This document shows, in pieces, positions 7,791 to 15,451 of a stretch of 24,156 nt of DNA. Source of the DNA: an uncultured Nitrospira sp. (GTDB taxonomy: Bacteria; Nitrospirota; Nitrospiria; Nitrospirales; UBA8639); assembly GCA_902500695.1 (NCBI GenBank), contig CABVRQ010000047.1, positions 5,885-30,040 of the forward strand, given 5' to 3'. Every line of letters starts with the position of its first letter. The stretch's first letter is position 1. Under the pieces are notes generated by a model, which had not been told where the DNA came from, ran no database searches, and worked only from the letters and a program-made list of their open reading frames with translations. Both the position numbers and the translations under genes were made by a program.

Positions 7791-8567
7791 ATGGAACCTC
7801 TTCAAAGCGCACTTCAGCAATATAAGCAGAATCAAGAGAGGGGAGGCCCGGCAAAGGCGACGGTACTCTCAGGCCCGTCGTCTCTTCCTGTTCCGCTGGT
7901 CTATACGCAGACCAGGACCGTGGCCCCCTCGGCTTCTGCCATGGCGGCGCATCGCATGATCACGGCCATTCAGAGCGGGGCGTTTCTTGAGGCCTATAAA
8001 ATTTTGCGAGCCCAGATTCTTTCCCGCCTCGAGGAGAATCGTTGGAACGTGATCGGGGTCACCAGCCCTGGCGAAACAGAGGGCAAAACCCTGGTTGCGG
8101 CGAATCTGGCAATTAGTATTGCGATGGATCCGAACCATACGGCACTTCTGGTTGATGCCAATTTGCAAGCGCCGAAAATTCATCAACTCTTTGGGTTTGA
8201 AAATACGGGACTCGCCGATTTTCTCTTAGATCATGGCGTGCTCTCTGCCCTCCTCGTGCACCCTCAAATTGACCGGTTGGTGGTCTTGCCGGGTGGCGGT
8301 CCTCTTCAGCATTCCGTGGAAGCCTTGACCCTGCCAAAAATGAAAGCGCTCCTTGAAGAAATGAAACATCGCTATTCCTCGCGCATTGTGGTGGTTGATC
8401 TGCCCCCTCTGCTGAACAGGGCCGATGTGTTGGCACTGGCTCCCATGTTGGATGCGGTGGTGTTGGTGGTTGAGGCAGGCCGCACGACCGAGAACGATAT
8501 CGGAAAATCCTTGTCCCTGCTACAGGGTATTCCCCTTCTGGGAACCGTTCTGAATAAAGCCAAATAA
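7791..8567 (+). CDS. Tyrosine autokinase-like ATPase (BY-kinase) of the XrtA/PEP-CTERM system
   Basis: A 258-residue cytoplasmic P-loop ATPase that would pair with the preceding Wzz-like protein to control polymerisation and export. Walker A is SPGETEGKT (residues 92-100), Walker A' is LLVDAN (119-124) and Walker B is VVVDLP (200-205), the three motifs of bacterial BY-kinases. The SAMAAHRM...EAYKILRAQI region before Walker A matches the usual substrate/partner helix (the family's E-x-x-R-x-x-R zone, here degenerate). The protein ends shortly after GTVLNKAK, with no C-terminal tyrosine cluster, so classical autophosphorylation of a Tyr tail is doubtful. ATG 7791 is preferred because the N-terminus (MEPLQSALQQYK) then lines up with related proteins and GGAAGG lies just upstream. 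TTG 7776, with AAGGA before it, is possible. It is followed by a 517-base repeat-rich spacer, where the first part of the operon probably ends. Confidence 0.85.
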   Translation: MEPLQSALQQYKQNQERGGPAKATVLSGPSSLPVPLVYTQTRTVAPSASAMAAHRMITAIQSGAFLEAYKILRAQILSRLEENRWNVIGVTSPGETEGKTLVAANLAISIAMDPNHTALLVDANLQAPKIHQLFGFENTGLADFLLDHGVLSALLVHPQIDRLVVLPGGGPLQHSVEALTLPKMKALLEEMKHRYSSRIVVVDLPPLLNRADVLALAPMLDAVVLVVEAGRTTENDIGKSLSLLQGIPLLGTVLNKAK

Positions 8568-8717
8568 TGGTTGCGAGGCTATAAACGCACAGGAAAATCC
8601 CGGATCATACAGAAGAATTTTATGCCCTTCAGCGCCCCTCATTACTGAACAGATGAATCCTGATGGGGTCCATTGAACGACTGAGGGTGACAAGAAAGAC
8701 CAGGTGGGAGAAGAATT

Positions 8718-8800
8718 GTCATGCTGAGCAAGGCGAAGCATCTGGCTGAGCGGGGGTATCGTCACGCTGGGCTCAGATCCTTCGTTCCACTCAGGATGAC
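8718..8800. repeat. Dispersed palindromic repeat, full copy
   Basis: An 83-base element bounded by GTCATGCTGAG (8718-8728) and CTCAGGATGAC (8790-8800), the same terminal inverted repeats as at 4590-4697. Its right 57 bases match 4516-4572 at 51 positions. An internal GCTGAG / CTCAG pair could add a second hairpin. Confidence 0.7.
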
Positions 8801-8820
8801 AAAAAGAGGTATGGATGCTG

Positions 8821-8855
8821 CTAGAGCCTTTCCTGAGTCGGGTCGAAGGGCTCAA
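8821..8855 (+). repeat. Direct repeat, copy A (second repeat family)
   Basis: CTAGAGCCTTTCCTGAG followed by GTCGAAGGGCTCAA; resembles 8970-9008 with scattered substitutions and a small insertion in the middle. The GTCGAAGGG-type motif recurs in intergenic repeats of many environmental bacteria. Confidence 0.5.
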
Positions 8856-8969
8856 ACAAAGTCCGCCGGTTCATGAGAGCATCCGACCCAAGGACCGGAC
8901 GGCAGTCGTCGTCAGCGGGGAGGGGGGCAAACAGATTAAAGAACCCTTTGGAAATTAATCGAAATCACT

Positions 8970-9008
8970 CTAGAGCTTTTGCTGAGAGCAACGTCGAAGG
9001 GTTCGAAC
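8970..9008 (+). repeat. Direct repeat, copy B (second repeat family)
   Basis: CTAGAGCTTTTGCTGAG, a 4-base longer centre, then CGTCGAAGGGTTCGAACC. Same orientation as 8821-8855, about 150 bases downstream. Confidence 0.5.
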
Positions 9009-9084
9009 CATCATTACTGGATGATCCAAATACTCGCCGTCTGTGACTGACATTTTTTTCTCGTGCGACGTGTGAAGGAGCCGC

Positions 9085-10491
9085 ATGTACGAAACGTTTT
9101 ATGGATTGAAGGAAAAGCCGTTTTCCCTTTTTCCTGATCATCGGTTTCTTTATTTGAATCGACGATACCAGTTAGCCTTGAGTCTTCTGGAGTTCGGGGT
9201 CCTCAATCAAAATGGCATGATCCTGTTGACCGGTGATCCGGGAACCGGGAAAACCACCCTCCTTCACAAAATCCTTTCGACAATCGATCCAGGGGTCACG
9301 GTCGGGACGCTGACCTTTACTCACGATAAAGGTCAGAGTCTTTTGCCTTGGGTCTTACAGGCTTTTGGTCTGCAGGCGAACGGCGGGCATGTCACAGATC
9401 ATTTTCAGGTCTTTTCTGCTTTCCTGCACACCAAGGTCCAGGAGTCTCAGGGCATGTTGCTAGTGGTGGACGAAGCCCAAAATCTTGATGCCGATAAGTT
9501 GGAAGAGCTTCGCCTTCTTTTTAATTTGAACGATCGTCCTGGAACGGTTCTGCAAATTCTGCTTGCCGGTCATACGCAATTGCGTGAACGCCTCCAGGAT
9601 CCCCAGTTGCAGGCCTTTGTGCAACGCATCGGGACCGATTTTTCTTTGGAGCCATTCAGTCGTGAAGATACGCAGGCCTATATTCTCCATCGTGTGCAAG
9701 CCGTCGGCGGACCGGCTGCTCTTTTTTCCGATGCGGCCTGCCATCTGGTCTATCGCTGCACCCAGGGGAATCCCCGTCTCATTAATCAACTCTGCGAAAC
9801 CAGTTTGCTGTATGGATTCTCCGGGCAACTCCCGTCTATCTCAGAGGGAATTGTGGCGGATGCCGCCAAGGATCGACTGAAAGGAGGGCTGTTGCCTCTC
9901 AGTCCGATTGAGGACACCCCTGTGCCTCTTGAACACCAGAGCCCTCCCGAACCGATTGCGGCAGAACCCGTGAGTTCCCAGCTTTCTCCGTCATCTTTTG
10001 TCGGGGAGACGGGGGCTTCCCACGCAGGTGTTGCGCATCGGCATTGGGATGCCGCCATTCAATTGAAGGAACAAGGATGGTACCTGGAGGCGATCCGGAG
10101 TCTGAAACAGGTCGCCGGGCATCCGACCTACCATCGTCAGGGATGGTTTCAGGTGGGGCAATGCTATCTGGCGCTGGGACGGCCTGCCGATGCCATTGAG
10201 GCCTTTCATATGGCGCTTGGCGATAGTCCCAACCGTTCGAAGGAATCCGCTCCCATTCATTTGGCCATCGGGCAGGCACTGGCGACGTTAGGAAGGAATG
10301 AGGAGGCTACCCGGCATTATGACCTCGCCCGCTTCACTGACCTTGATGGAGCGGAAAGGGAGAACCATTCATCCCATTCATCGAGTTGGCAATCATCTCA
10401 CCAAACCGATCCTCATCGTTTCAGTCAAATGTGGTGGATTCACACTGTCCGTCGTTGGTGGAGCAAACTGCATCCCTCCTTTCTGCGATAA
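9085..10491 (+). CDS. ExeA/GspA-like AAA ATPase of the PEP-CTERM system with TPR extension
   Basis: A 468-residue cytoplasmic ATPase. Residues 1-265 form an ExeA-type AAA domain: the family opening MYETFYGLKEKPFSLFPD, Walker A GDPGTGKT (50-57), Walker B LLVVDEAQ with Asp129-Glu130, a sensor-1-like LLAGH (159-163), and the TQGNPRLINQLCE winged-helix-side motif (227-239). This matches the ATPase found in exosortase/EpsH exopolysaccharide loci, normally about 270 residues. Residues 268-315 are a Pro/Ser-rich linker. Residues 317-416 contain about three TPR-like helical pairs (HWDAAIQLKEQGWYLEAIRSL, then FQVGQCYLALGRPADAIEAF, then HLAIGQALATLGRNEEATRHY). The last 45 residues are Ser/His/Trp-rich. 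The extension probably binds a partner, perhaps within the polysaccharide machinery; that is inference. AAGGAG at 9073-9078 precedes ATG 9085. Confidence 0.85.
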   Translation: MYETFYGLKEKPFSLFPDHRFLYLNRRYQLALSLLEFGVLNQNGMILLTGDPGTGKTTLLHKILSTIDPGVTVGTLTFTHDKGQSLLPWVLQAFGLQANGGHVTDHFQVFSAFLHTKVQESQGMLLVVDEAQNLDADKLEELRLLFNLNDRPGTVLQILLAGHTQLRERLQDPQLQAFVQRIGTDFSLEPFSREDTQAYILHRVQAVGGPAALFSDAACHLVYRCTQGNPRLINQLCETSLLYGFSGQLPSISEGIVADAAKDRLKGGLLPLSPIEDTPVPLEHQSPPEPIAAEPVSSQLSPSSFVGETGASHAGVAHRHWDAAIQLKEQGWYLEAIRSLKQVAGHPTYHRQGWFQVGQCYLALGRPADAIEAFHMALGDSPNRSKESAPIHLAIGQALATLGRNEEATRHYDLARFTDLDGAERENHSSHSSSWQSSHQTDPHRFSQMWWIHTVRRWWSKLHPSFLR

Positions 10492-10530
10492 GCTTTGCGT
10501 TTCCTACCAGATTTCTCACGCCACTCCTCC

Positions 10531-10555
10531 TGGCCGATTAAATGGCCAAATTTTT
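10531..10555 (+). terminator. Weak terminator-like hairpin
   Basis: A 5-base stem TGGCC / GGCCA (10531-10535 with 10544-10548) and an 8-base loop, followed two bases later by TTTTT (10551-10555). It lies 40 bases after the ATPase stop codon. The stem is short. Confidence 0.35.
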
Positions 10556-10621
10556 GAAATATTTAACCGCATCTTGAATGGGAAATCATCGGTGTCGGTC
10601 ATTTTAACTCGTTTCCAAGCC

Positions 10622-10651
10622 TTCTTGGTTACCTCGGCACGTGTATATAAT
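10622..10651 (+). promoter_or_regulatory. Possible promoter upstream of the hybrid kinase (distal)
   Basis: A perfect -10 hexamer TATAAT at 10646-10651, with TTCTTG (10622-10627) 18 bases upstream as a poor -35. It lies about 170 bases before the kinase start. Confidence 0.3.
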
Positions 10652-10707
10652 GGGCGCTCTGTTCCTGCCGGTGGCTTTTAGGGTGACAATCAAGGGTTTT
10701 TGATAGT

Positions 10708-10736
10708 TTGACTTTCTCAGTACAGTTGAGGATAGT
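10708..10736 (+). promoter_or_regulatory. Possible sigma-70-type promoter upstream of the hybrid kinase (proximal)
   Basis: TTGACT (10708-10713), a 17-base spacer, then GATAGT (10731-10736). The -35 matches 5 of 6 and the -10 matches 4 of 6. It lies about 80 bases before ATG 10819. Confidence 0.38.
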
Positions 10737-10818
10737 TGCCAGAGTTTTAGTGTGAAAATGACACATATTGTTCTTCCTACGGAATCACCTTCAAGGCGTT
10801 TTCTCAGGAATTTGTCCC

Positions 10819-13800
10819 ATGAAGAAAAAATCATCCTCTCCGGTTCAAAATTTTGAAAATACACCGGACGTTAAACCTCCCCTTTCGGCTAAGGCTGCAC
10901 ATAAACCTCCAATAAAGGAAGGTGAGCAGGGAGAATTTGAGAATCGACTCCTCCAGGGTGTTCTCGAACAGACGGGAGAAGCCTTGGTTGTCTGTGATGC
11001 CTCGGGGAACATCCTTCGCACCAGCCGGGCAGTCTATCGTTACCATCAACATCCGTGTGTGCAGCGGCCCTTTCATGAGATTTTTCATTTGTCCTTCGCA
11101 ACAAACGGGGCAGAGCGCCCATCAGCCATTTCTTTCCCCAACCTGAGCGGGAAGTTTCTTTCACAGGTCCTCAGCGGAGAAACCTTTTTCAACGAAAATG
11201 TCCAACTGGAAAAACACGATGGAACGATTGTCCCGGTCTTGTTCAGTGCCAGCCCCATCAAAGGTGAAGATCAGAAGATTCTTGGCGGAATTGTGACGCT
11301 GGTGGATAGCGATTCCCGGAACCGTACCGACCGTATTCTGCAGCGTCATAATGAGGTGCTGGAACAAATAATCAACGATAACTCTCTCCCGGATATTTTG
11401 GAAAATCTCTGTCTGGAAATTGAACAACATTTCGGGGCAGGTGTCCTGGCAGCCATTGAACTGCTGGATGAGGATGGCTGTCACCTTCGACATGGGGCAG
11501 GCCCCTCCGTCCCCGAAAGTTACAAGCAAGCCATTGATGGGGTTGCCATAGGCCCTACGGTGGGTGCATGTGGTGCGGCCGCGTATCTGAAGCAACCTGT
11601 CATTATTTCGGATATTTCCACGCATCCGAATTGGGCTCAGTTCAAGGACCTGGCAGAAAGCCATGGATTTCGGGCATGCTGGTCGATGCCGATTCTGGCT
11701 AGCGACGGTCATACGCTTGGCACCTTTGGCATGTATTATACAGCTCCTCGTCTACCAACGGATGAAGAAACAGAGTATGTGGGTTTTATTGCGCAGTCGG
11801 CGTCCATTGCCATCGAAAAAGTGCGAGCGAACGATCAACTTCGGCAACAGACTCATGCGTTGGAAGTGGTGAATCGGATGGGCAATTCGTTGTCCGCAGA
11901 ATTGAATTTAGACAAACTCGTTCAATCCGTGACGGATGCCTGTCGCGAATTAACCGGGGCAGAATTCGGGGCATTTTTTTACAATGTGGTGAAGGAGAAG
12001 GGAGAATCATTTATTTTATATACGATCTCCGGAGTTCCGCGAGAAGCGTTTGAACGGTTCCCGATGCCAAGAAATACGCCAATTTTTGCTCCAACATTTT
12101 CGGGGGAGGCTGCTGTGCGAATTGCCGATGTGACGGCTGATCCTCGGTATGGTCATCTGTCTCCCTATCACGGCATGCCGCCTGGCCATCTTCCCGTCAG
12201 GAGCTATCTTGCCGTTCCGGTCGTTTCCCGCACTGGAGAGGTTTTGGGAGGATTATTCTTTGGGCACCCTCAGGCCAACGTGTTTACACAAATGGCCGAA
12301 TCCATTGTAATCGGTATTGCCTCTCAGGCTGCCATTGCCATCGATAATGCCCGCCTGTATGAATCCGCTCAAAAAGAAATCGAACAGCGAAAAATCGCAG
12401 CAGAAAATCTAAAACGATTGGCGTCTATTGTGGAAACGTCCCAAGATGCCATTTATAGCCTCTGTAAAGAAGGGTTGATTACCAGTTGGAATAATGGGGC
12501 CCAGCAAATGTATGGATACAGGTCGGCAGAGGTGGTTGGTCAGTCATTCTCCAATCTCCTTCTTCCGGAATCACGACATGACGCCTCCTTACAGTTAGCC
12601 CTGCTTGTGAACAAAAATGGAGAGACCATTCAGGAAGCGCTCCGGATGAAAAAGGATGGTTCGAAGTTTTCGGTCTCGTTATCAATTTCTCCAATTGTGG
12701 ACGGGGATGGAGTCCTGATCGGACATTCCTTAATTGAGCGGGATGTGTCCGAGCAAAAACGTATTGGAGAAGCTCTTCAGGCGAGTGAAAGCCGGCTCCA
12801 CGCGATATGGGAAAATTCTCCAACTTTGAAATTTGTGAAAGATTTAACCGGAAAATACCAGTTGATTAATAAACGGTTTGAAGCGATTTTTCAGTTATCC
12901 CGTGACGCGATTATTGGAAAAACAGATCATGACTTCCTCAGCCTTCATTTTGCCAGTCAAATCGTCGCAAATGATCAGAAGGTTCTTCACTCCAGATCAC
13001 CGCAAGAATTTGAAGAGCAGGTGCAACTCCCGGATGGGATGCATACGTATCTGTCCGTGAAATTCCCTTTATACGATGCCGGAGGCACTCCCTATGCCGT
13101 ATGTGGCATCGCGACCGATATTACCGGAAGAAAACAGGCGGAGCAGGCCCTACAAGAATTGAACGAATCTCTGGAACAACGGGTGGCGGATCGGACTCGA
13201 GATCTATTGGTGTATCAAGAAAATCTGCGGGCCATGACTTCGGAGTTGATGGTGACGGAACAACGGGAACGGCGGCGATTGTCAACTGAACTGCATGATT
13301 ATCTGGCGCAGTTGCTTGTGGTGTGTCGCATGAAACTGACTCAGGTCATGATTGATGCGAAGGTGCCCGAGTTACAGGCCAATCTGGAGGAAATCGATGA
13401 AATCCTTTCCGACTCACTTTCCTATACGCGCACCCTCATCGCCGAACTGAGTCCCAGCATTCTGTATGAACTCGGGCTCGTTCCCGCCCTGAAATGGTTA
13501 GCTCAGCAGATGGAGCGTCATGGCCTGCGAGTGCAGGTGCTTCATCCTGATCAGGCCATACAGCTTTCTGAGGATCAGGGTATTTTTGTGTTTCAGGCGG
13601 TTCGCGAATTGCTCTTTAATGTCATCAAGCATTCCGGTGTGAGCGAAGCGACCGTATCTCTTAAGGGGCACGCCGATCAGGAGCTTCAGGTCAAGGTCCA
13701 GGATGCCGGGAAAGGGTTTCAGTCCTCGCCGAATCCAAGAGACTACTCCCAACCTGGGAGTTTTGGGCTGTTTAGTATTCGAGAACGAACGGAGGCGTTG

Positions 13801-14331
13801 GGCGGTCATTTTTTTATCGAATCAGCCCCAGGGAAGGGAACGCAAGCGACCGTCGTGGTTCCGCTTCAGCCGGTTCCACTCACGGCCCCATCGAACCCGG
13901 ACTCCAAAGAAATCCCGAAACCCCTCAAGCCATCAGCGCAAGGTCAATCAAAAAAGAAGGTGATTCGCATTCTTCTGGTTGATGATCATGCCTTGATTCG
14001 TGAAGGCATCCGGACCCTGTTGGAACACCATGAGGATTTTGTCATCGTGGGAGAGGCGAAAAATGGAGAAGAAGCCTTAGAGGTCACCAAACAGCTTCTT
14101 CCCGATGTTGTGCTTATGGATGTCAACATGCCAAGGCTCAATGGCATCGAGGCGACCAAATCCCTCACTCAAGAGCATCCTTCAGTGAGGGTCATTGGCT
14201 TATCGGTTCATGAGGATAAACACATTGAAAAAATGCTGTTGGAAGCCGGGGCGGCGATGTATGTCACCAAAGGTAGTGTGGCCAAGCAACTCGTCGAAGC
14301 CATACGTCATGTCGTCACTTCTCCTCGCTAA
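10819..14331 (+). CDS. PAS/GAF hybrid histidine kinase with C-terminal receiver
   Basis: A 1170-residue soluble-looking sensor kinase with no transmembrane segment. Domains in order (residues approximate): PAS 45-165 (LEQTGEALVVCD...), GAF 175-340, GAF 348-515, PAS 530-652, PAS 655-775 ending TDITGRKQAEQ, a coiled linker, a HisKA_3-type dimerisation domain with ERRRLSTELHDYLAQ (phosphoacceptor His826), an HATPase with Asn934 in ELLFNVIKH, a D-x-G-K-G-F box and a GSFGLFSIRERTEALGG lid, then a receiver 1049-1170 with Asp1101 (LMDVNMPRLNG) and a Lys in MYVTKG. The receiver resembles NarL-type regulators but no helix-turn-helix follows. The most similar gene here is the kinase at 18873-20987. ATG 10819 (MKKKSSS) is preferred over TTG 10768 because AGGA lies 11 bases before it. 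Signal and target are unknown. Confidence 0.88.
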   Translation: MKKKSSSPVQNFENTPDVKPPLSAKAAHKPPIKEGEQGEFENRLLQGVLEQTGEALVVCDASGNILRTSRAVYRYHQHPCVQRPFHEIFHLSFATNGAERPSAISFPNLSGKFLSQVLSGETFFNENVQLEKHDGTIVPVLFSASPIKGEDQKILGGIVTLVDSDSRNRTDRILQRHNEVLEQIINDNSLPDILENLCLEIEQHFGAGVLAAIELLDEDGCHLRHGAGPSVPESYKQAIDGVAIGPTVGACGAAAYLKQPVIISDISTHPNWAQFKDLAESHGFRACWSMPILASDGHTLGTFGMYYTAPRLPTDEETEYVGFIAQSASIAIEKVRANDQLRQQTHALEVVNRMGNSLSAELNLDKLVQSVTDACRELTGAEFGAFFYNVVKEKGESFILYTISGVPREAFERFPMPRNTPIFAPTFSGEAAVRIADVTADPRYGHLSPYHGMPPGHLPVRSYLAVPVVSRTGEVLGGLFFGHPQANVFTQMAESIVIGIASQAAIAIDNARLYESAQKEIEQRKIAAENLKRLASIVETSQDAIYSLCKEGLITSWNNGAQQMYGYRSAEVVGQSFSNLLLPESRHDASLQLALLVNKNGETIQEALRMKKDGSKFSVSLSISPIVDGDGVLIGHSLIERDVSEQKRIGEALQASESRLHAIWENSPTLKFVKDLTGKYQLINKRFEAIFQLSRDAIIGKTDHDFLSLHFASQIVANDQKVLHSRSPQEFEEQVQLPDGMHTYLSVKFPLYDAGGTPYAVCGIATDITGRKQAEQALQELNESLEQRVADRTRDLLVYQENLRAMTSELMVTEQRERRRLSTELHDYLAQLLVVCRMKLTQVMIDAKVPELQANLEEIDEILSDSLSYTRTLIAELSPSILYELGLVPALKWLAQQMERHGLRVQVLHPDQAIQLSEDQGIFVFQAVRELLFNVIKHSGVSEATVSLKGHADQELQVKVQDAGKGFQSSPNPRDYSQPGSFGLFSIRERTEALGGHFFIESAPGKGTQATVVVPLQPVPLTAPSNPDSKEIPKPLKPSAQGQSKKKVIRILLVDDHALIREGIRTLLEHHEDFVIVGEAKNGEEALEVTKQLLPDVVLMDVNMPRLNGIEATKSLTQEHPSVRVIGLSVHEDKHIEKMLLEAGAAMYVTKGSVAKQLVEAIRHVVTSPR

Positions 14332-14447
14332 GAGCCAATCTCGTTTATCGCGGGATTCTGGTGAGGAAATAATTTCCCCCTGCACATGCTCCGTCAGGAT
14401 GAGAAAGTCGTAGTACATTGCCCTATAGTTTTCTTCAACGGCCTGCT

Positions 14448-15374
14448 GTGAATGAGTGCTATTTTCGGCCATCTACAAAGGTTTATCTTCTGAAACACGT
14501 TGTCCGGCTCCCATCTGCTTTCACGAATGCGCAGCGAATTTCTGCGTTATGTTTCTGCCTAGCTGGGCAGTTTCTCTGTGTGATGCTGTTAGGACAGTCC
14601 TGGTGTTTTAGCCAGGAAACGTCTGACGCTGTTCCTACTCCCCGGCCCTGGATTATTGGACATGCTGCGCCATTTTCACAGCCGATTTTCACCGATCGTC
14701 CGACATTCAGCGTCGGACCGGGGACCATAGCCCCAGGGCACATCCAATTTGAGACGGGGTATACCTTTTCCTATGAGGATGCCCATCCGGATGGTCACAC
14801 TCATACGTTTCCCGAGACGCTACTTCGAATTGGTCTGATGGAGAATTTTGAACTTCGGGTGGAGTGGCCAAATTTAACCTATATCGACAATGGGACGAAT
14901 GTCGATGGTTTCAGAGATCTGGGCGTGGGGTTCAAAGTTCAGGTCTTTCAGCAACAGGGTTTCAGGCCCCGGTTGAGTTTCGCAGGACGACTTTCGATAC
15001 CAACAGGCAATGACGCGTTTTCTTCGGATCAACTTGACCCGGAACTGCGGACTATTTTGACGTATGAGTTGAATGAACGGGTGGGACTCTTTGGAAATGT
15101 GAATATCGCCGGTCCCAGTTCTCATGGGACGCGGTTTGTGCAAGTCTCTTCCTCTCTGGGGCTCAGTGCAGCTCTTCGAGATCATTTAACGGGGTTTGTG
15201 GAGTATTTCGGACTCTATCCCAGAGATGTGGCGAGCGGGAGCGCAAATTTTCTTCAAACGGGAGTGATTTATGGTTTGACGTACAATTTGCAAGTTGATG
15301 CCCGCATAGGTGGCGGTCTGACCCATGGATCCGATGATCTGTTGACGGGTGCGGGAATCTCGTGGAGATTTTAG
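14448..15374 (+). CDS. Outer-membrane beta-barrel protein of the Phenol_MetA_deg type
   Basis: About 308 residues. After a probable signal region (hydrophobic ISALCFCLAGQFLCVMLLG, cleavage near Cys-Phe-Ser before QETSD), the mature part starts with the family hallmark FTDRPTFSVGPGTIAPGHIQ and FETGYTFSYED, then amphipathic beta-strands, ending in Gly-Ile-Ser-Trp-Arg-Phe, a typical C-terminal BAM recognition signal. Members of this family are outer-membrane proteins often labelled as transporters or 'MetA-pathway of phenol degradation' proteins; the substrate here cannot be inferred. The start is uncertain: GTG 14448 is used, TTG 14418 is also in frame, and neither has a good ribosome site. It lies between the first hybrid kinase (about 115 bases upstream) and a convergent TPR gene. 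Confidence 0.72.
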   Translation: MNECYFRPSTKVYLLKHVVRLPSAFTNAQRISALCFCLAGQFLCVMLLGQSWCFSQETSDAVPTPRPWIIGHAAPFSQPIFTDRPTFSVGPGTIAPGHIQFETGYTFSYEDAHPDGHTHTFPETLLRIGLMENFELRVEWPNLTYIDNGTNVDGFRDLGVGFKVQVFQQQGFRPRLSFAGRLSIPTGNDAFSSDQLDPELRTILTYELNERVGLFGNVNIAGPSSHGTRFVQVSSSLGLSAALRDHLTGFVEYFGLYPRDVASGSANFLQTGVIYGLTYNLQVDARIGGGLTHGSDDLLTGAGISWRF

Positions 15375-15451
15375 CCGGATTGGAAGTGAAGCCAGAGAAG
15401 TCCTGATCATCGCCTCACGTATGCCTGAACTCAAGGGCGAAGAGCCTTAAT

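Larger units (their letters stand above)
8568..9084. other. Long non-coding spacer with two repeat families
   Basis: 517 bases without a supported gene. It contains a full palindromic repeat (8718-8800) and a pair of direct repeats (8821-8855 and 8970-9008), listed separately. The only long open frame, on the - strand, owes its peptide (HPEWNEGSEPS...) to the repeat. The end carries AAGGAG (9073-9078), the ribosome site of the ATPase gene. A promoter is likely, because the gap separates two parts of the polysaccharide module, but no clear -35/-10 was found. Confidence 0.6.
10492..10818. other. Spacer between the ATPase gene and the hybrid kinase gene
   Basis: 327 bases with no supported gene. 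It holds a weak terminator-like hairpin (10531-10555) and two promoter-like sequences (10622-10651 and 10708-10736), listed separately. The kinase frame is open back to a TTG at 10768, but that start has no ribosome site. Confidence 0.55.

Noticed and set aside
8520..8855. - strand open frame with an HPEWNEGSEPS-type peptide
   Set aside because: The peptide is the translation of the palindromic repeat and part of it lies antisense to the BY-kinase gene. Such frames are commonly mis-annotated.
10622..10736. Two equally strong promoters for the kinase
   Set aside because: Neither pair is close enough to consensus to claim; both are listed only as low-confidence candidates.
10768..10818. Longer N-terminus for the large kinase from TTG 10768
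   Set aside because: No ribosome site, a rare start, and a non-conserved segment; ATG 10819 with an upstream AGGA fits better.
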